Positions 37,175 through 47,433 of a DNA stretch of 64,000 nucleotides are shown piece after piece; positions within the stretch are counted from its first letter, which is position 1, and every line of letters begins with the position of its first letter. Below the pieces are notes generated by a model. That model ran no database searches, was not told the origin of the DNA, and saw nothing but the letters and a program-made list of their open reading frames with translations. The stretch is from an uncultured Pelagibacteraceae bacterium. Its GTDB lineage: Bacteria; Pseudomonadota; Alphaproteobacteria; Pelagibacterales; Pelagibacteraceae. The position numbers and the translations under genes were made by a program. The stretch lies in assembly GCA_902598655.1 (NCBI GenBank), contig CACKCQ010000002.1, positions 1 to 64,000 on the forward strand, in the 5' to 3' direction.

Positions 37175-37807
37175 ATGATTGCTCACGCAATAGTCTTTTA
37201 TATATTTTCACTGATTGCAATTGTTTCTGCAATTATGGTAACTGTATCGAAAAATACAGTTAATTCAGTTTTTTTTTTAATATTGGACTTTATTAGTATT
37301 TCTTGCCTATTTATTATGATTGGTGCCGAATTTTTAGGTATGATAATGCTTATTGTGTACGTTGGAGCAGTGGCAGTATTATTTTTATTTGTCGTTATGA
37401 TGTTAAATGTTGCTCAACAAAAAAATGAATGGTTCAATTCTAGTGGAAGAAGTTCCCATATTCCAGTTGGTCTATTAGTAAGTATAATTATATTTTTTGA
37501 ATTAATTATTGTTATAGGTGGATGGAAATATAAACCAGACTTGTTAGATTCAATTGCGATTGAAATAAATACTGACTTAACAAATACTCAATCTTTAGGA
37601 AGTGTTATATATACTGATTATATTCATTTGTTTCAATTATCTGGAATGGTTTTATTGGTAGCCATGATTGGAGCAATTGTATTGACCTTCAGACAAAGAT
37701 CTGGAGTAAAAAGACAAAGTTATCTCAAACAAATATCTAGAGATAGAAAAGATGGCATTGAATTAGTTGATGTTGAAAATAATAAGGGAGTTAAAATAGA
37801 TGTTTAG
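37175..37807 (+). CDS. nuoJ: NADH-quinone oxidoreductase subunit J
   Basis: The 210-residue membrane protein has five predicted helices. The segment [29 protein letters not shown] is the conserved third helix with the pi-bulge and acidic residue involved in proton coupling. A polar tail ([19 protein letters not shown]) follows the last helix. It overlaps nuoK by eight bases. Confidence 0.95.
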   Translation: MIAHAIVFYIFSLIAIVSAIMVTVSKNTVNSVFFLILDFISISCLFIMIGAEFLGMIMLIVYVGAVAVLFLFVVMMLNVAQQKNEWFNSSGRSSHIPVGLLVSIIIFFELIIVIGGWKYKPDLLDSIAIEINTDLTNTQSLGSVIYTDYIHLFQLSGMVLLVAMIGAIVLTFRQRSGVKRQSYLKQISRDRKDGIELVDVENNKGVKIDV

Positions 37808-38111
37808 TATTGGTCTTGGACATTATTTAACTCTCGCTGCTATCATATTCACAATTGGTATTGTAGGTATTTTTCTAAATAGAAAAAATATTATTGTTAT
37901 ATTGATGAGTATTGAATTAATACTTTTAGCTGTAAATATTAATTTAGTATCTTTTTCTATCTTTATTAATGATCTGAGTGGCCAGGTTTTCACATTATTC
38001 ATATTAACAGTGGCTGCAGCTGAGGCTGCAATAGGACTTGCAATTATTGTAGTTTATTACAGAAACTCTGGAACAATAAGAGTTGAAGAAATCGACAGAT
38101 TAAAAGGGTAA
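37800..38111 (+). CDS. nuoK: NADH-quinone oxidoreductase subunit K
   Basis: The 103-residue protein has three helices and the conserved membrane glutamates in [17 protein letters not shown] and [13 protein letters not shown], both typical of NuoK/ND4L and needed for proton pumping. The start lies inside the end of nuoJ and nuoL begins immediately after its stop. Confidence 0.96.
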   Translation: MFSIGLGHYLTLAAIIFTIGIVGIFLNRKNIIVILMSIELILLAVNINLVSFSIFINDLSGQVFTLFILTVAAAEAAIGLAIIVVYYRNSGTIRVEEIDRLKG

Positions 38112-40025
38112 ATGGAATATTTAATATTATTTTTACCTTTAATAGGTTCAATCATATCAGGTTTCTTTGGTAAAACTATTGGTGATAAATTATCTCAATT
38201 AATCACATGTATTTTGGTTTCTTTTTCGGCATTATTATCTTTATTTATATTTTTTAAAGTTGTTTCATCAGGATATGAGCATAATGCAATTATAGCAACT
38301 TGGATAAATTCAGGATCTTTAAATGTAAATTGGTCAATTAAAGTTGATGCTCTTTCTGCAGTAATGTTAGTCGTAGTTACTTTAGTTTCATCCTTAGTTC
38401 ATATTTATTCTGTTGGTTATATGTCTCACGACCCACATAAACCAAGATTTATGTCTTATTTATCATTATTTACATTTGCTATGTTAACCTTAGTAACATC
38501 AGATAATTTTTTGCAATTATTTTTTGGATGGGAAGGAGTTGGTCTTTGCTCGTACTTTTTAATTGGTTTTTGGTATAAAAAAGAAACTGCTAATGCTGCT
38601 GCTATTAAGGCTTTTATAGTAAATAGAGTTGGAGACTTTGGTTTTGCATTGGGAATTTTTTTAATATTTTATATTTTTGGTACAGTAAATTATGATGAAG
38701 TTTTTCTTAAGATACCAGAAATAATAAGTCAAAAAATAAATTTTCTATCTTTTGAATTTAATACAATAGATTTAATTTGTTTATTACTTTTTATTGGAGC
38801 AATGGGGAAATCAGCACAATTTTTGCTTCATACATGGCTACCAGATGCTATGGAAGGTCCAACACCAGTATCAGCATTAATTCATGCAGCCACAATGGTA
38901 ACGGCAGGAGTTTTTTTAGTAGTTAGATGTTCTCCAATTTATGAGTATTCAGAATTAGCTTTGTCTGTAATTACATTAGTTGGAATGACCACAGCTTTCT
39001 TCGCAGCTACAGTTGCATTAGTGCAAACAGATATAAAAAAAATTATTGCTTATTCAACATGTAGTCAATTGGGATACATGTTTTTTGCAGCAGGTGTAGG
39101 TGCATATAATGTTGCAATGTTTCATTTATTTACACATGCTTTTTTTAAAGCTCTACTTTTCTTAGGCTCTGGATCAGTAATTCATTCATTTAAAGATGAA
39201 CAAGATGTTAATAAGATGGGGGGAGTGTTTAGAAAATTACCTTACACTTATGCATTAATGGTTATAGGCACTTTAGCTTTAACAGGTTTTCCTTTCTTAT
39301 CAGGTTTTTATTCTAAAGATGCAATAATTGAATTTGCTTATATAAGTGACACAAAATTTGGAATTTATGCTGCTGGAATAGGTGTATTAACTGCTGTAAT
39401 GACTTCTATATACTCATGGAGATTAATATTTAAAACTTTCCATGGAGACTATAAAAATAAAGATCTTAGTATTGATACAATGCACGAATCTCCATTAAGC
39501 ATGATGTTACCTTTAGTATTATTATCCGTTGGTGCAATTTTTTCAGGCTTTTTATTTAAAGAATTATTTATTGGCCATGAAACAATGTATAATTTTTGGG
39601 GAGAGTCTATAAAATTTCTAGAACCGTTAGGACAAGAACATCCTCCAACTTGGTTTTTGTTTTTAACTCCTACGTTGGTAGTCCTAACAATTCCATTGTC
39701 ATATTATCTATTTGTTAAAAATACTAAAATTGTAGATGAAATAGTTTCCATAAACATGCCAGTTTATATTTTTCTCCAAAAAAAATGGTATTTTGACGAA
39801 TTATATGATCAAATTTTTATTAAACCTTCAAAAAGCTTTGGAACATTTCTTTGGAAAAAAATTGATGGATTAATAATCGATAAATTTGGACCAGATGGAA
39901 TTTCAAATTTGGTAAAACTTTTTTCGTTTAAAGCTGTAAAGTTTCAATCAGGATATATTTATCAGTATGCCTTTATAATGCTTCTAGGTTTTTCAATTCT
40001 GTTAACTTTATTAATAGTAAAATAG
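38112..40025 (+). CDS. nuoL: NADH-quinone oxidoreductase subunit L
   Basis: The 637-residue antiporter-like subunit has about 16 helices. Key motifs are FFGWEGVGLCSYFLIGFWY with the essential Glu, TWLPDAMEGPTPVSALIHAATMV with the Lys/His pump residues before it, and KKIIAYSTCSQLGYMF. The C-terminal part contains the long lateral helix region that braces the membrane arm. It is the most distal proton pump. Confidence 0.97.
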   Translation: MEYLILFLPLIGSIISGFFGKTIGDKLSQLITCILVSFSALLSLFIFFKVVSSGYEHNAIIATWINSGSLNVNWSIKVDALSAVMLVVVTLVSSLVHIYSVGYMSHDPHKPRFMSYLSLFTFAMLTLVTSDNFLQLFFGWEGVGLCSYFLIGFWYKKETANAAAIKAFIVNRVGDFGFALGIFLIFYIFGTVNYDEVFLKIPEIISQKINFLSFEFNTIDLICLLLFIGAMGKSAQFLLHTWLPDAMEGPTPVSALIHAATMVTAGVFLVVRCSPIYEYSELALSVITLVGMTTAFFAATVALVQTDIKKIIAYSTCSQLGYMFFAAGVGAYNVAMFHLFTHAFFKALLFLGSGSVIHSFKDEQDVNKMGGVFRKLPYTYALMVIGTLALTGFPFLSGFYSKDAIIEFAYISDTKFGIYAAGIGVLTAVMTSIYSWRLIFKTFHGDYKNKDLSIDTMHESPLSMMLPLVLLSVGAIFSGFLFKELFIGHETMYNFWGESIKFLEPLGQEHPPTWFLFLTPTLVVLTIPLSYYLFVKNTKIVDEIVSINMPVYIFLQKKWYFDELYDQIFIKPSKSFGTFLWKKIDGLIIDKFGPDGISNLVKLFSFKAVKFQSGYIYQYAFIMLLGFSILLTLLIVK

Positions 40026-40026
40026 T

Positions 40027-41523
40027 ATGAATTTTCCAATTCTATCATCATTAATTTTACTTCCAACAATAGGAGCATTATTTATTTTTTTTGTTAGATC
40101 GTCTAATTCTCAATATCAAAGTAGCAAATATGTAGCCCTTTTTATAACTTTAGCTAATTTTTTCTTGTCTTTATATCTATGGATTGTTTTTGATAAATCT
40201 ATAGTTGACTTTCAGTTTGTTGAAGAAAGAGAATGGATTTCAGGATTTGTTAATTATAAAGTTGGAGTAGACGGTATATCAATTTTATTTATTTTACTTA
40301 CAACATTTATTACTCCAATTTGTGTAATAACTGTAAATGCAACTATTAAAAATAGATTAAAAGATTTTTTAATAGCAATCTTGATACTCGAAACATTTAT
40401 GATTGGTGTGTTTTGCTCGTTGGACTTAGTTGTATTTTATTTATTTTTTGAAGCTGGTCTTATACCCATGTTTTTAATAATTGGCATATGGGGTGGAGAA
40501 AGAAGAGTTTATTCAGCATTTAAATTCTTTTTGTATACTTTGCTAGGTTCGGTTTTAATGTTGGTAGCTATCATATCAATATATTGGATAACTGGTACAA
40601 CAGATGTCATTAAGTTATATGAATTGGGTATTGATGCTAAGTACCAAAATTTATTGTGGCTAGCATTTTTTAGTTCCTTTGCTGTTAAAACACCAATGTG
40701 GCCAGTGCATACATGGTTACCAGATGCTCATGTTGAGGCACCAACTGCTGGTTCAGTTTTACTAGCTGCAATACTTTTAAAAATGGCTGGATACGGATTT
40801 ATAAGGTTTTCTATAGGTTTGTTTCCAGATGCTTCATTATATTTTGTTCCTTTAGTATACACACTTAGTTTGATAGCGATTATTTATACATCACTAGTAG
40901 CCTTAATGCAGGAAGATATGAAGAAACTAATAGCTTATTCGTCCGTAGCTCATATGGGATTTGTAACACTAGGTATTTTCACAATGACACAGCAAGGAAT
41001 AGAAGGAAGTATCTTCCAAATGATAAGTCATGGTTTGGTATCTGCAGCACTATTTTTATGTGTTGGGGTTGTTTACGATAGACTTCATACAAGACTTATA
41101 AATAGATATGGAGGCTTAGTTTCTATAATGCCAAAGTACGCGATAGTTTTTATGGTTTTTACTTTAGGAGCTCTTGGATTACCTGGAACAAGTGGTTTTA
41201 TTGGTGAATTTTTAGTTTTAATGGGCGCATTTAAAAAGAATATATTAGTAGCAACGATTGCAAGTCTAGGAGTGATTCTGGGGGCGGCATATATGCTATG
41301 GTTATATAAGAGAATTATCTTTGGAAAATTAATTAATGAAGATGTAAAAAAAATGGTTGATTTAAAAAGATTTGAAATTGTTACATTATGGCTTTTAGTA
41401 TTACCGATTATATTTTTTGGTTTTTATCCAGAACCTTTGATTAACTCTATAGAAGTATCAGTTGCAAATATGATAGATATGAATGATTTAGACAAGATTA
41501 ATAAATTAGCATTAGGCGAATAA
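40027..41523 (+). CDS. nuoM: NADH-quinone oxidoreductase subunit M
   Basis: The 498-residue antiporter-like subunit has FFEAGLIPMFLIIGIWGGERR with the conserved Glu, then KTPMWPVHTWLPDAHVEAPT and KKLIAYSSVAHMGFV. These are the ND4 hallmarks of proton-pumping subunits. It starts one base after the nuoL stop. Its final base is the A of the nuoN ATG (TAATG). Confidence 0.97.
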   Translation: MNFPILSSLILLPTIGALFIFFVRSSNSQYQSSKYVALFITLANFFLSLYLWIVFDKSIVDFQFVEEREWISGFVNYKVGVDGISILFILLTTFITPICVITVNATIKNRLKDFLIAILILETFMIGVFCSLDLVVFYLFFEAGLIPMFLIIGIWGGERRVYSAFKFFLYTLLGSVLMLVAIISIYWITGTTDVIKLYELGIDAKYQNLLWLAFFSSFAVKTPMWPVHTWLPDAHVEAPTAGSVLLAAILLKMAGYGFIRFSIGLFPDASLYFVPLVYTLSLIAIIYTSLVALMQEDMKKLIAYSSVAHMGFVTLGIFTMTQQGIEGSIFQMISHGLVSAALFLCVGVVYDRLHTRLINRYGGLVSIMPKYAIVFMVFTLGALGLPGTSGFIGEFLVLMGAFKKNILVATIASLGVILGAAYMLWLYKRIIFGKLINEDVKKMVDLKRFEIVTLWLLVLPIIFFGFYPEPLINSIEVSVANMIDMNDLDKINKLALGE

Positions 41524-42938
41524 TGGAAAATCTACAACTTATAATTCCTGAGTTATTTATATCTATAATGATTATGTTTTTATTAATATTTGGGGTATTT
41601 AAGAAAAATAGTTCTCAACTAGTTTATAATTTAACAACAGTAAGTTTAGTTGCTGCTTTAACGTTAATAATTAACTTAGACTCCCAAATTCAATCATCAT
41701 TATTCAATAACAGTTACAATATAGATAGTTTAGCTAGATTTATGAAAATTCTTTTAATTTTATCTGGGATTTTTGTCATGCTGTCATCATCAAAATACAT
41801 TCAGATTAATAAAATTAGCAAAATTGAATATCCAATTCTTATTTTATGCTCAATCTTAGGTATGATGGTGATGATTAGTTCAAACGATCTTATTGTTTTT
41901 TACATGGGATTAGAATTGCAATCACTAGCATTATATGTTTTAGCATCATTTAATAGAGATAATTTACTATCAACAGAGTCTGGATTAAAATATTTTGTTT
42001 TAAGTGCTCTTTCATCTGGACTTTTATTGTATGGGTGTTCACTTATTTATGGTTTTTCAGAAACGACTAATTTTAATCAAATTATGGTTAATACAAAAGA
42101 AATAGAATATGGATTAACTTTTGGAATAGTGTTTATTTTAGTTGGATTAGCTTTTAAAATTTCTGCTGTTCCTTTCCATATGTGGGCACCTGATGTTTAT
42201 CAAGGCTCACCAACATCTGTAACAGTCTTTTTCGCATTACTTCCAAAAATTGCTGCATTAACAGTATTTATTAGATTTCTATATATTCCTTTTTATGAAT
42301 TAGGTGATCAGTGGCAAATGATAATTATATTTTTGTCTATTGCATCAATGGTATTCGGAGCAGTAGCAGCAATTGGTCAAAAAAATCTAAAAAGACTTAT
42401 AGCCTACAGCTCAATTAGTCATATGGGATATGCTCTTGCTGGTTTATCTACAGGTACAACACAAGGTGTGCAGAGCTCAATTATATATATAACTATTTAT
42501 CTAGTCATGAATTTAGCATTTTTTAGTTGTTTGTTTATGCTTAAGCGAAACGACGAATATTATGAGAAAATTGATGATTTGTCGGGCCTTTCAAAAAATC
42601 ATCCGTTACTGTCATTATCATTGCTTGTTGTGCTATTCTCTTTAGCAGGAATACCACCACTAGCTGGTTTTTTTGCAAAATTTTATATTTTTGTGGCTGT
42701 AATAAATGAAAAAATGTATTTTTTAGCAATTGTTGGATTGATGGCAACAGTAATCGCTGCTTTTTATTATCTAAGAATAATCAAAATTATATATTTCGAC
42801 CCAGAAAAAGAAAAATTTGAATCGAAACATAATTTAGGTTTAAAATTTACTCTAGTAGCATCAACTTTTTTTATTCTTGCTTACTTCATATATCCAAGTG
42901 GAATAATAGATATAATTTCACAAATAAATATTAATTAA
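41523..42938 (+). CDS. nuoN: NADH-quinone oxidoreductase subunit N
   Basis: The 471-residue antiporter-like subunit has YMGLELQSLALYVLASF with the conserved Glu, KISAVPFHMWAPDVYQGSPT and LKRLIAYSSISHMGYALAGL. It is the third pump module and completes the operon of 14 subunits. It ends in TAATG, overlapping birA by one base, so the complex I transcript very likely continues into the next genes. Confidence 0.97.
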   Translation: MENLQLIIPELFISIMIMFLLIFGVFKKNSSQLVYNLTTVSLVAALTLIINLDSQIQSSLFNNSYNIDSLARFMKILLILSGIFVMLSSSKYIQINKISKIEYPILILCSILGMMVMISSNDLIVFYMGLELQSLALYVLASFNRDNLLSTESGLKYFVLSALSSGLLLYGCSLIYGFSETTNFNQIMVNTKEIEYGLTFGIVFILVGLAFKISAVPFHMWAPDVYQGSPTSVTVFFALLPKIAALTVFIRFLYIPFYELGDQWQMIIIFLSIASMVFGAVAAIGQKNLKRLIAYSSISHMGYALAGLSTGTTQGVQSSIIYITIYLVMNLAFFSCLFMLKRNDEYYEKIDDLSGLSKNHPLLSLSLLVVLFSLAGIPPLAGFFAKFYIFVAVINEKMYFLAIVGLMATVIAAFYYLRIIKIIYFDPEKEKFESKHNLGLKFTLVASTFFILAYFIYPSGIIDIISQININ

Positions 42939-43456
42939 TGAAACTCAAAATATATTCTTATAAAGGTGTCAAAAGCACCAATGATACAGCAATAAGATTA
43001 ATCAAAAAAAATATAAAACAAGGTATAGTTACTAGCGATATCCAGACTAATGGAAAAGGACAAAGGGGAAAAAAATGGGTTTCTAAAAGAGGAAATCTTT
43101 TTATTTCAATTTTTTTTCCTATTGGTGAAAGTTTAAATTTAAAAAAAATAACATTTTCAAATCTTAAAATAATAAAAAATATTTTAAAAAATATTATTCC
43201 GTATAAAATCAATATTAAACTACCAAATGATTTAAAAATAATGAATAAAAAGGTATGCGGAATTCTTCAAGAAATAATTTATTATAATGAAATTAAATTT
43301 CTTATTATTGGAGTAGGAATTAATATAAAAAGCAGCCCAACAATAAAAGAATATGAAACTACTTATGTAAATAAATATAATAATAAAATTAATAAATCTA
43401 AAATTATAAATTTTATAAAAAATAACTTCGAAAAAAATTATTCTTATTATGCTTAG
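42938..43456 (+). CDS. birA: Biotin-[acetyl-CoA-carboxylase] ligase, minimal form
   Basis: The 172-residue product is only the catalytic core. The biotin/ATP loop reads GKGQRGKKWVSKRGNLFIS (canonical GRGRxGRxW), followed by KLPNDLKI in place of the usual KWPND, KVCGILQE and IGVGINI. There is no N-terminal DNA-binding domain, so it cannot be a BirA repressor of the E. coli type, and the usual SH3-like C-terminal domain also appears missing. It attaches biotin to carboxylase carrier protein. The nuoN-birA-coaX-rnj order is usual for alphaproteobacteria. Confidence 0.88.
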   Translation: MKLKIYSYKGVKSTNDTAIRLIKKNIKQGIVTSDIQTNGKGQRGKKWVSKRGNLFISIFFPIGESLNLKKITFSNLKIIKNILKNIIPYKINIKLPNDLKIMNKKVCGILQEIIYYNEIKFLIIGVGINIKSSPTIKEYETTYVNKYNNKINKSKIINFIKNNFEKNYSYYA

Positions 43457-44204
43457 CTTTTACATTATTGGAGATATTGGTAACACTGATATAAAAATCT
43501 GCGTTTATAAAAATAAACATATTGTCAAAAAAATCAGACTTTCTACAAATAAAGTAAATTTAAAATATTTAAAAAAAAATTTAAATGTTTTGAAAAAATA
43601 TGACAAAAAATTAAAACAAATTTTATTCTGCTCCGTTGTTCCTAACTGTTACAAAAAAATTAAAAATTATTTTAAATTATATTTTGATACAAATTGTAAT
43701 GAATTAAAAAATCTTAATTTAAGTAAATTATTGAGTATAAAAGTTAATAGAAAACAAATTGGTTCTGATAGGTTAGCTAATGCAATATCAGTAATTGACA
43801 ATAAAAATAATTATATTGTTGTAGATTTTGGAACAGCAACTAATTTTGATGTAATCTCAGCAAATAGTTATAACGGAGGTGTAATTGCTCCTGGAATAAA
43901 TTTATCATTAGAAAATTTATCAAAAAAAGCATCTTTAATACCTAATGTAAAATTTAAAAAATCAAACAGTGTTGTAGGTAAAAATACTATAAGTGCAATT
44001 AATTCAGGATTTTTCTTCGGTTATACTGGTCTGATTGACAATATAATTCATTCCATTATTAAACAAACCAAAAAAAAATATAAAATAATATTTACAGGCG
44101 GACTAGCAAAAATGTTTAAAAATTCGTTAAAACTAAATGTAATAATAAAATCTAATCTAACTACTGATGGAGTTTTAAAGGCAGCTATGTATTTAAATAA
44201 ATGA
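43449..44204 (+). CDS. coaX: Type III pantothenate kinase
   Basis: The 251-residue product has the ASKHA fold motifs of CoaX: IGDIGNTDIKICVYK (phosphate 1), GSDRLANAISV, VVDFGTATNFDVIS (phosphate 2), GGVIAPGI and IIFTGGLAKMF. It phosphorylates pantothenate in CoA synthesis. The ATG at 43449 overlaps the birA end by eight bases. It is Lys/Asn-rich but all catalytic blocks are present, so it is expected to be active. Confidence 0.93.
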   Translation: MLSFYIIGDIGNTDIKICVYKNKHIVKKIRLSTNKVNLKYLKKNLNVLKKYDKKLKQILFCSVVPNCYKKIKNYFKLYFDTNCNELKNLNLSKLLSIKVNRKQIGSDRLANAISVIDNKNNYIVVDFGTATNFDVISANSYNGGVIAPGINLSLENLSKKASLIPNVKFKKSNSVVGKNTISAINSGFFFGYTGLIDNIIHSIIKQTKKKYKIIFTGGLAKMFKNSLKLNVIIKSNLTTDGVLKAAMYLNK

Positions 44205-45859
44205 AAGAAGAATTAATTTTTTGCCCTTTAGGGGGATCAGGAGAGATTGGGATGAATATGAATTTATTCGCCTATGGAAATTCAGATAATAGAAAATGGA
44301 TAATTGTTGATATAGGAGTTACTTTTGCAGATGATGCAATTCCTGGCGTTGATTTAATATACCCTGACCCTGGATTTATTGTTGATAAAAAAGACGACTT
44401 ATTAGGTATTGTTCTAACTCATGCACATGAAGATCATATCGGTGCAATTGCACACATATGGCCAAAACTAAAATGTAAAATATTTGCTACTCCTTTTACA
44501 TCAGTATTAATTTTAGAAAAATTTAAAGAAAAAAAAATTGATGTAACAGGATATCTAGAAGTTGTTCAATTAAATAGTATTGTAGATTTAAGTCCTTTTA
44601 AAATAGAATTTGTTACATTAACACATTCCATACTAGAACCTAATGGTTTAAAAATAGAAACACCTGTTGGGAATATATTACACACTGGTGATTGGAAGTG
44701 TGATCCAGATCCATTAACTGGAGACAATATGAATTCAAAAAGATTAAAGGAAATTGGCGAAGAAGGTGTTTTGACAATGATATGTGATTCAACAAATGTA
44801 TTTAGCGCGGGAAGAGCAGGATCTGAACTTGATGTAAGAAAAAATATGCTAAAGATAATGGAAAGACTAAAAAAAAGAATAATTATTACATCTTTCGCTT
44901 CAAATGTTGCAAGAATGGAGACAGCCTTTTATTGTGCTGAAAAAACAGGTAGGCAAATTGCTTTGGTCGGCCGTTCAATGCATAGAATTTATAAAGCTGC
45001 TAGGCAATGTGGTTACTTGCAAAATGTTATTGAACCACTTGATGCAAGAGATGCAAGAAATATCTCAAGAGAAAAAATTGTTTATTTATGTACTGGCAGC
45101 CAAGGAGAGCCAATGGGTGCAATGAATCGTATTTCAAATTACACACATCCAGATGTTTTTGTTGAGAGAGGAGATGCAGTTATATTTTCTTCAAAAATTA
45201 TTCCAGGTAATGAAAAAAAGTTATATAAACTTCACAATCAATTAGTTAGAGAAGGTATAGAGGTAATTTCAGAAGATAGTGAATTTATTCATGTATCAGG
45301 ACATCCTAATAGAGAAGATTTGAAGGATATGTATGATTGGATAAAGCCAAGATCTGTTATACCTGTTCATGGTGAGCATAGGCATATGATTGAACACATA
45401 AATTTTGCTAAAGAAATGCAAGTTCCATATCCAGTTAGAGTAGAAAATGGAGATATAGTAAGAATTTATCCAGGCGATAAACCTGAAGTATATGATAAAG
45501 CACCAAGCGGAAGACTTTATGTAGATGGTTCCATAAGCGTTGAAGAAGATGCACAATCTATCAAAGAGAGAAAAAATTTATCTAATAACGGATTAATAGA
45601 AGCAACACTAGTAATAACGCCAAATGGCAATATTCATAACAAACCTTTATTAACTTTTAGAGGTTTACCAATATATGAAAAAGACGAATTCATATTTAAT
45701 CTTGAAGAAGAAATTGAAAAAACTGCAAATACTTTTTCTTTAAATAACAAAAAACAGGAATCAAATTTAATTGATGCTCTTAAAATAACTTGCAGAAAGT
45801 ATACAAAAGAAAAATTAGGAAAAAGACCCTACACAAATATAAATTTAGTGAGGATTTAG
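44201..45859 (+). CDS. rnj: Ribonuclease J
   Basis: The 552-residue metallo-beta-lactamase/beta-CASP nuclease has LGGSGEIGMNMN at the start, HAHEDHIGAI with the zinc-binding His/Asp residues, LHTGDWKCDPDP, then the CASP domain with TGSQGEPMGAM and HVSGHPNREDL. RNase J processes and degrades RNA endo- and 5'-exonucleolytically and is normal in alphaproteobacteria. It overlaps coaX by four bases. A short C-terminal domain (after about residue 450) is present. Confidence 0.95.
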   Translation: MKEELIFCPLGGSGEIGMNMNLFAYGNSDNRKWIIVDIGVTFADDAIPGVDLIYPDPGFIVDKKDDLLGIVLTHAHEDHIGAIAHIWPKLKCKIFATPFTSVLILEKFKEKKIDVTGYLEVVQLNSIVDLSPFKIEFVTLTHSILEPNGLKIETPVGNILHTGDWKCDPDPLTGDNMNSKRLKEIGEEGVLTMICDSTNVFSAGRAGSELDVRKNMLKIMERLKKRIIITSFASNVARMETAFYCAEKTGRQIALVGRSMHRIYKAARQCGYLQNVIEPLDARDARNISREKIVYLCTGSQGEPMGAMNRISNYTHPDVFVERGDAVIFSSKIIPGNEKKLYKLHNQLVREGIEVISEDSEFIHVSGHPNREDLKDMYDWIKPRSVIPVHGEHRHMIEHINFAKEMQVPYPVRVENGDIVRIYPGDKPEVYDKAPSGRLYVDGSISVEEDAQSIKERKNLSNNGLIEATLVITPNGNIHNKPLLTFRGLPIYEKDEFIFNLEEEIEKTANTFSLNNKKQESNLIDALKITCRKYTKEKLGKRPYTNINLVRI

Positions 45860-46105
45860 TTGAGTATTACAGGCTCAATAGTCGTATATGTTTGCCTGTG
45901 GTGGATTGTTTTCTTTGCTATTCTTCCTATTGACGTTAATCGTGAAAAAAAGGGAAATATTGAGGGCGTAGACCCTGGGGCCCCAGAAAATCCGAAAATA
46001 ACTAAAAAAATAATTTATTGTACTTTAATTACATCTGGTATTTTTATAGTTATATATCTATTAGTAATTAATGAAATTTTAAATTTACGTAACTTTTTAA
46101 ATTAA
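45860..46105 (+). CDS. DUF1467 family small membrane protein
   Basis: This 81-residue protein starts at a TTG immediately after the rnj stop. It has two hydrophobic segments, the first with LWWIVFFAILPIDV, followed by VDPGAPENPKITKK before the second. The WW...F..LP and GxDPGAPxxP blocks define DUF1467, which lies between rnj and proS in many alphaproteobacteria. The function is unknown. It ends in an overlap with proS (TAATG). Confidence 0.85.
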   Translation: MSITGSIVVYVCLWWIVFFAILPIDVNREKKGNIEGVDPGAPENPKITKKIIYCTLITSGIFIVIYLLVINEILNLRNFLN

Positions 46106-47433
46106 TGTTTTTTTCAAAATCATTTATACCAATACTAAAAAATAATCCATCTGAAGCTAAAATTAAATCCCATCAATTAATGTTAAGAGTAGGTATGATT
46201 AAACAATCCTCTGCTGGAATTTATTCTTGGTTACCACTTGGTTTTAAAGTTATGAAAAAAATTGAACAAATAGTTAGAGAAGAACAAGATCGTGTTGGTG
46301 TTCAGGAAATTTTAATGCCAACGATTCAATCATCTGAAATTTGGAAAGAAAGTGGAAGATACGAAGATTATGGTGAGGAAATGTTAAGAATTAAAGATCG
46401 TCAAAATAGAGAAATGTTATACGGTCCGACTAATGAAGAACTGGTGACAGAAATATTTAGATCTTCCTTTAAATCATATAAATCTTTACCTCAATTATTA
46501 TATCATATTCAATGGAAATTTAGGGATGAGTTAAGGCCAAGATTTGGCATTATGAGATGTAGAGAATTTTATATGAAGGATGCCTATTCTTTTGATTTAA
46601 CAGATAATGATGCAACTTTTTCGTATAATAAATTTTTCCTTTCATATTTAAAAACTTTTAAGAGATTAAATTTGTCTGCAATACCTATGGCTGCTGATAC
46701 TGGACCTATAGGAGGAAATATATCACACGAATTTATTATTCTTGCTGATACCGGTGAAAGTAAAATTTATACGGATAAAAGAATTTTTGATGTAGATAGT
46801 TCTAAGACAATTCTAGACAAAGCATCACTAGATATATTGAGAAAACAATATGAAAAGTTTTATTCTGTAACAGATGAAAAATTTAATAAAGATGAATTTG
46901 AAAAATCTGTTCCAGAAGAATTTAGAATAAATACCAAAGGTATTGAAGTTGGACACATATTTTATTTTGGGGATAAATATTCAAAACCAATGAATGCTGC
47001 TGTTGACTTTAATGGAAAAAAAGAATTTGTTAAAATGGGATCATACGGAATAGGCGTTTCAAGACTTGTTGGTGCCATAATTGAGGCAAAATATAAAGAT
47101 ACAGAAGGTATTATGAAATGGCCCATGTCAGTAACGCCTTATGATTGCGCAATTATTCCAATGATAAACAAAAATGATAAATCTAATTTAGAAAAGTCTA
47201 TTAAAATACATGAATTTCTAAAATCAAAAAATATAGAGACAATCATTGATGATACAGATGAAAACATCTCAGCTAAAATAAAAAAATTTAATTTAATTGG
47301 AATTCCATATCAATTGATAATTGGAAGTAAATCTGAAGGAAATTTATATGAGTTTAAGGAAATTGATGGAGAAGCTCAAAAATTAAAAGTTGAAGATATA
47401 GCATCACAAATAATAAAAGCTAAGCAAAATTGA
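46105..47433 (+). CDS. proS: Prolyl-tRNA synthetase
   Basis: The 442-residue enzyme is of the short alphaproteobacterial form without the editing insertion found in the longer bacterial type. Class II motifs are visible: the motif 1 region LGFKVMKKIEQIVREE, motif 2 FRDELRPRFGIMRCREFYMKDAYSF and motif 3 GSYGIGVSRLVGAIIE, plus GPTNEELVTEIFR. It charges tRNA-Pro. The stop overlaps a TTG start of the next gene (TTGA). Confidence 0.95.
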   Translation: MFFSKSFIPILKNNPSEAKIKSHQLMLRVGMIKQSSAGIYSWLPLGFKVMKKIEQIVREEQDRVGVQEILMPTIQSSEIWKESGRYEDYGEEMLRIKDRQNREMLYGPTNEELVTEIFRSSFKSYKSLPQLLYHIQWKFRDELRPRFGIMRCREFYMKDAYSFDLTDNDATFSYNKFFLSYLKTFKRLNLSAIPMAADTGPIGGNISHEFIILADTGESKIYTDKRIFDVDSSKTILDKASLDILRKQYEKFYSVTDEKFNKDEFEKSVPEEFRINTKGIEVGHIFYFGDKYSKPMNAAVDFNGKKEFVKMGSYGIGVSRLVGAIIEAKYKDTEGIMKWPMSVTPYDCAIIPMINKNDKSNLEKSIKIHEFLKSKNIETIIDDTDENISAKIKKFNLIGIPYQLIIGSKSEGNLYEFKEIDGEAQKLKVEDIASQIIKAKQN

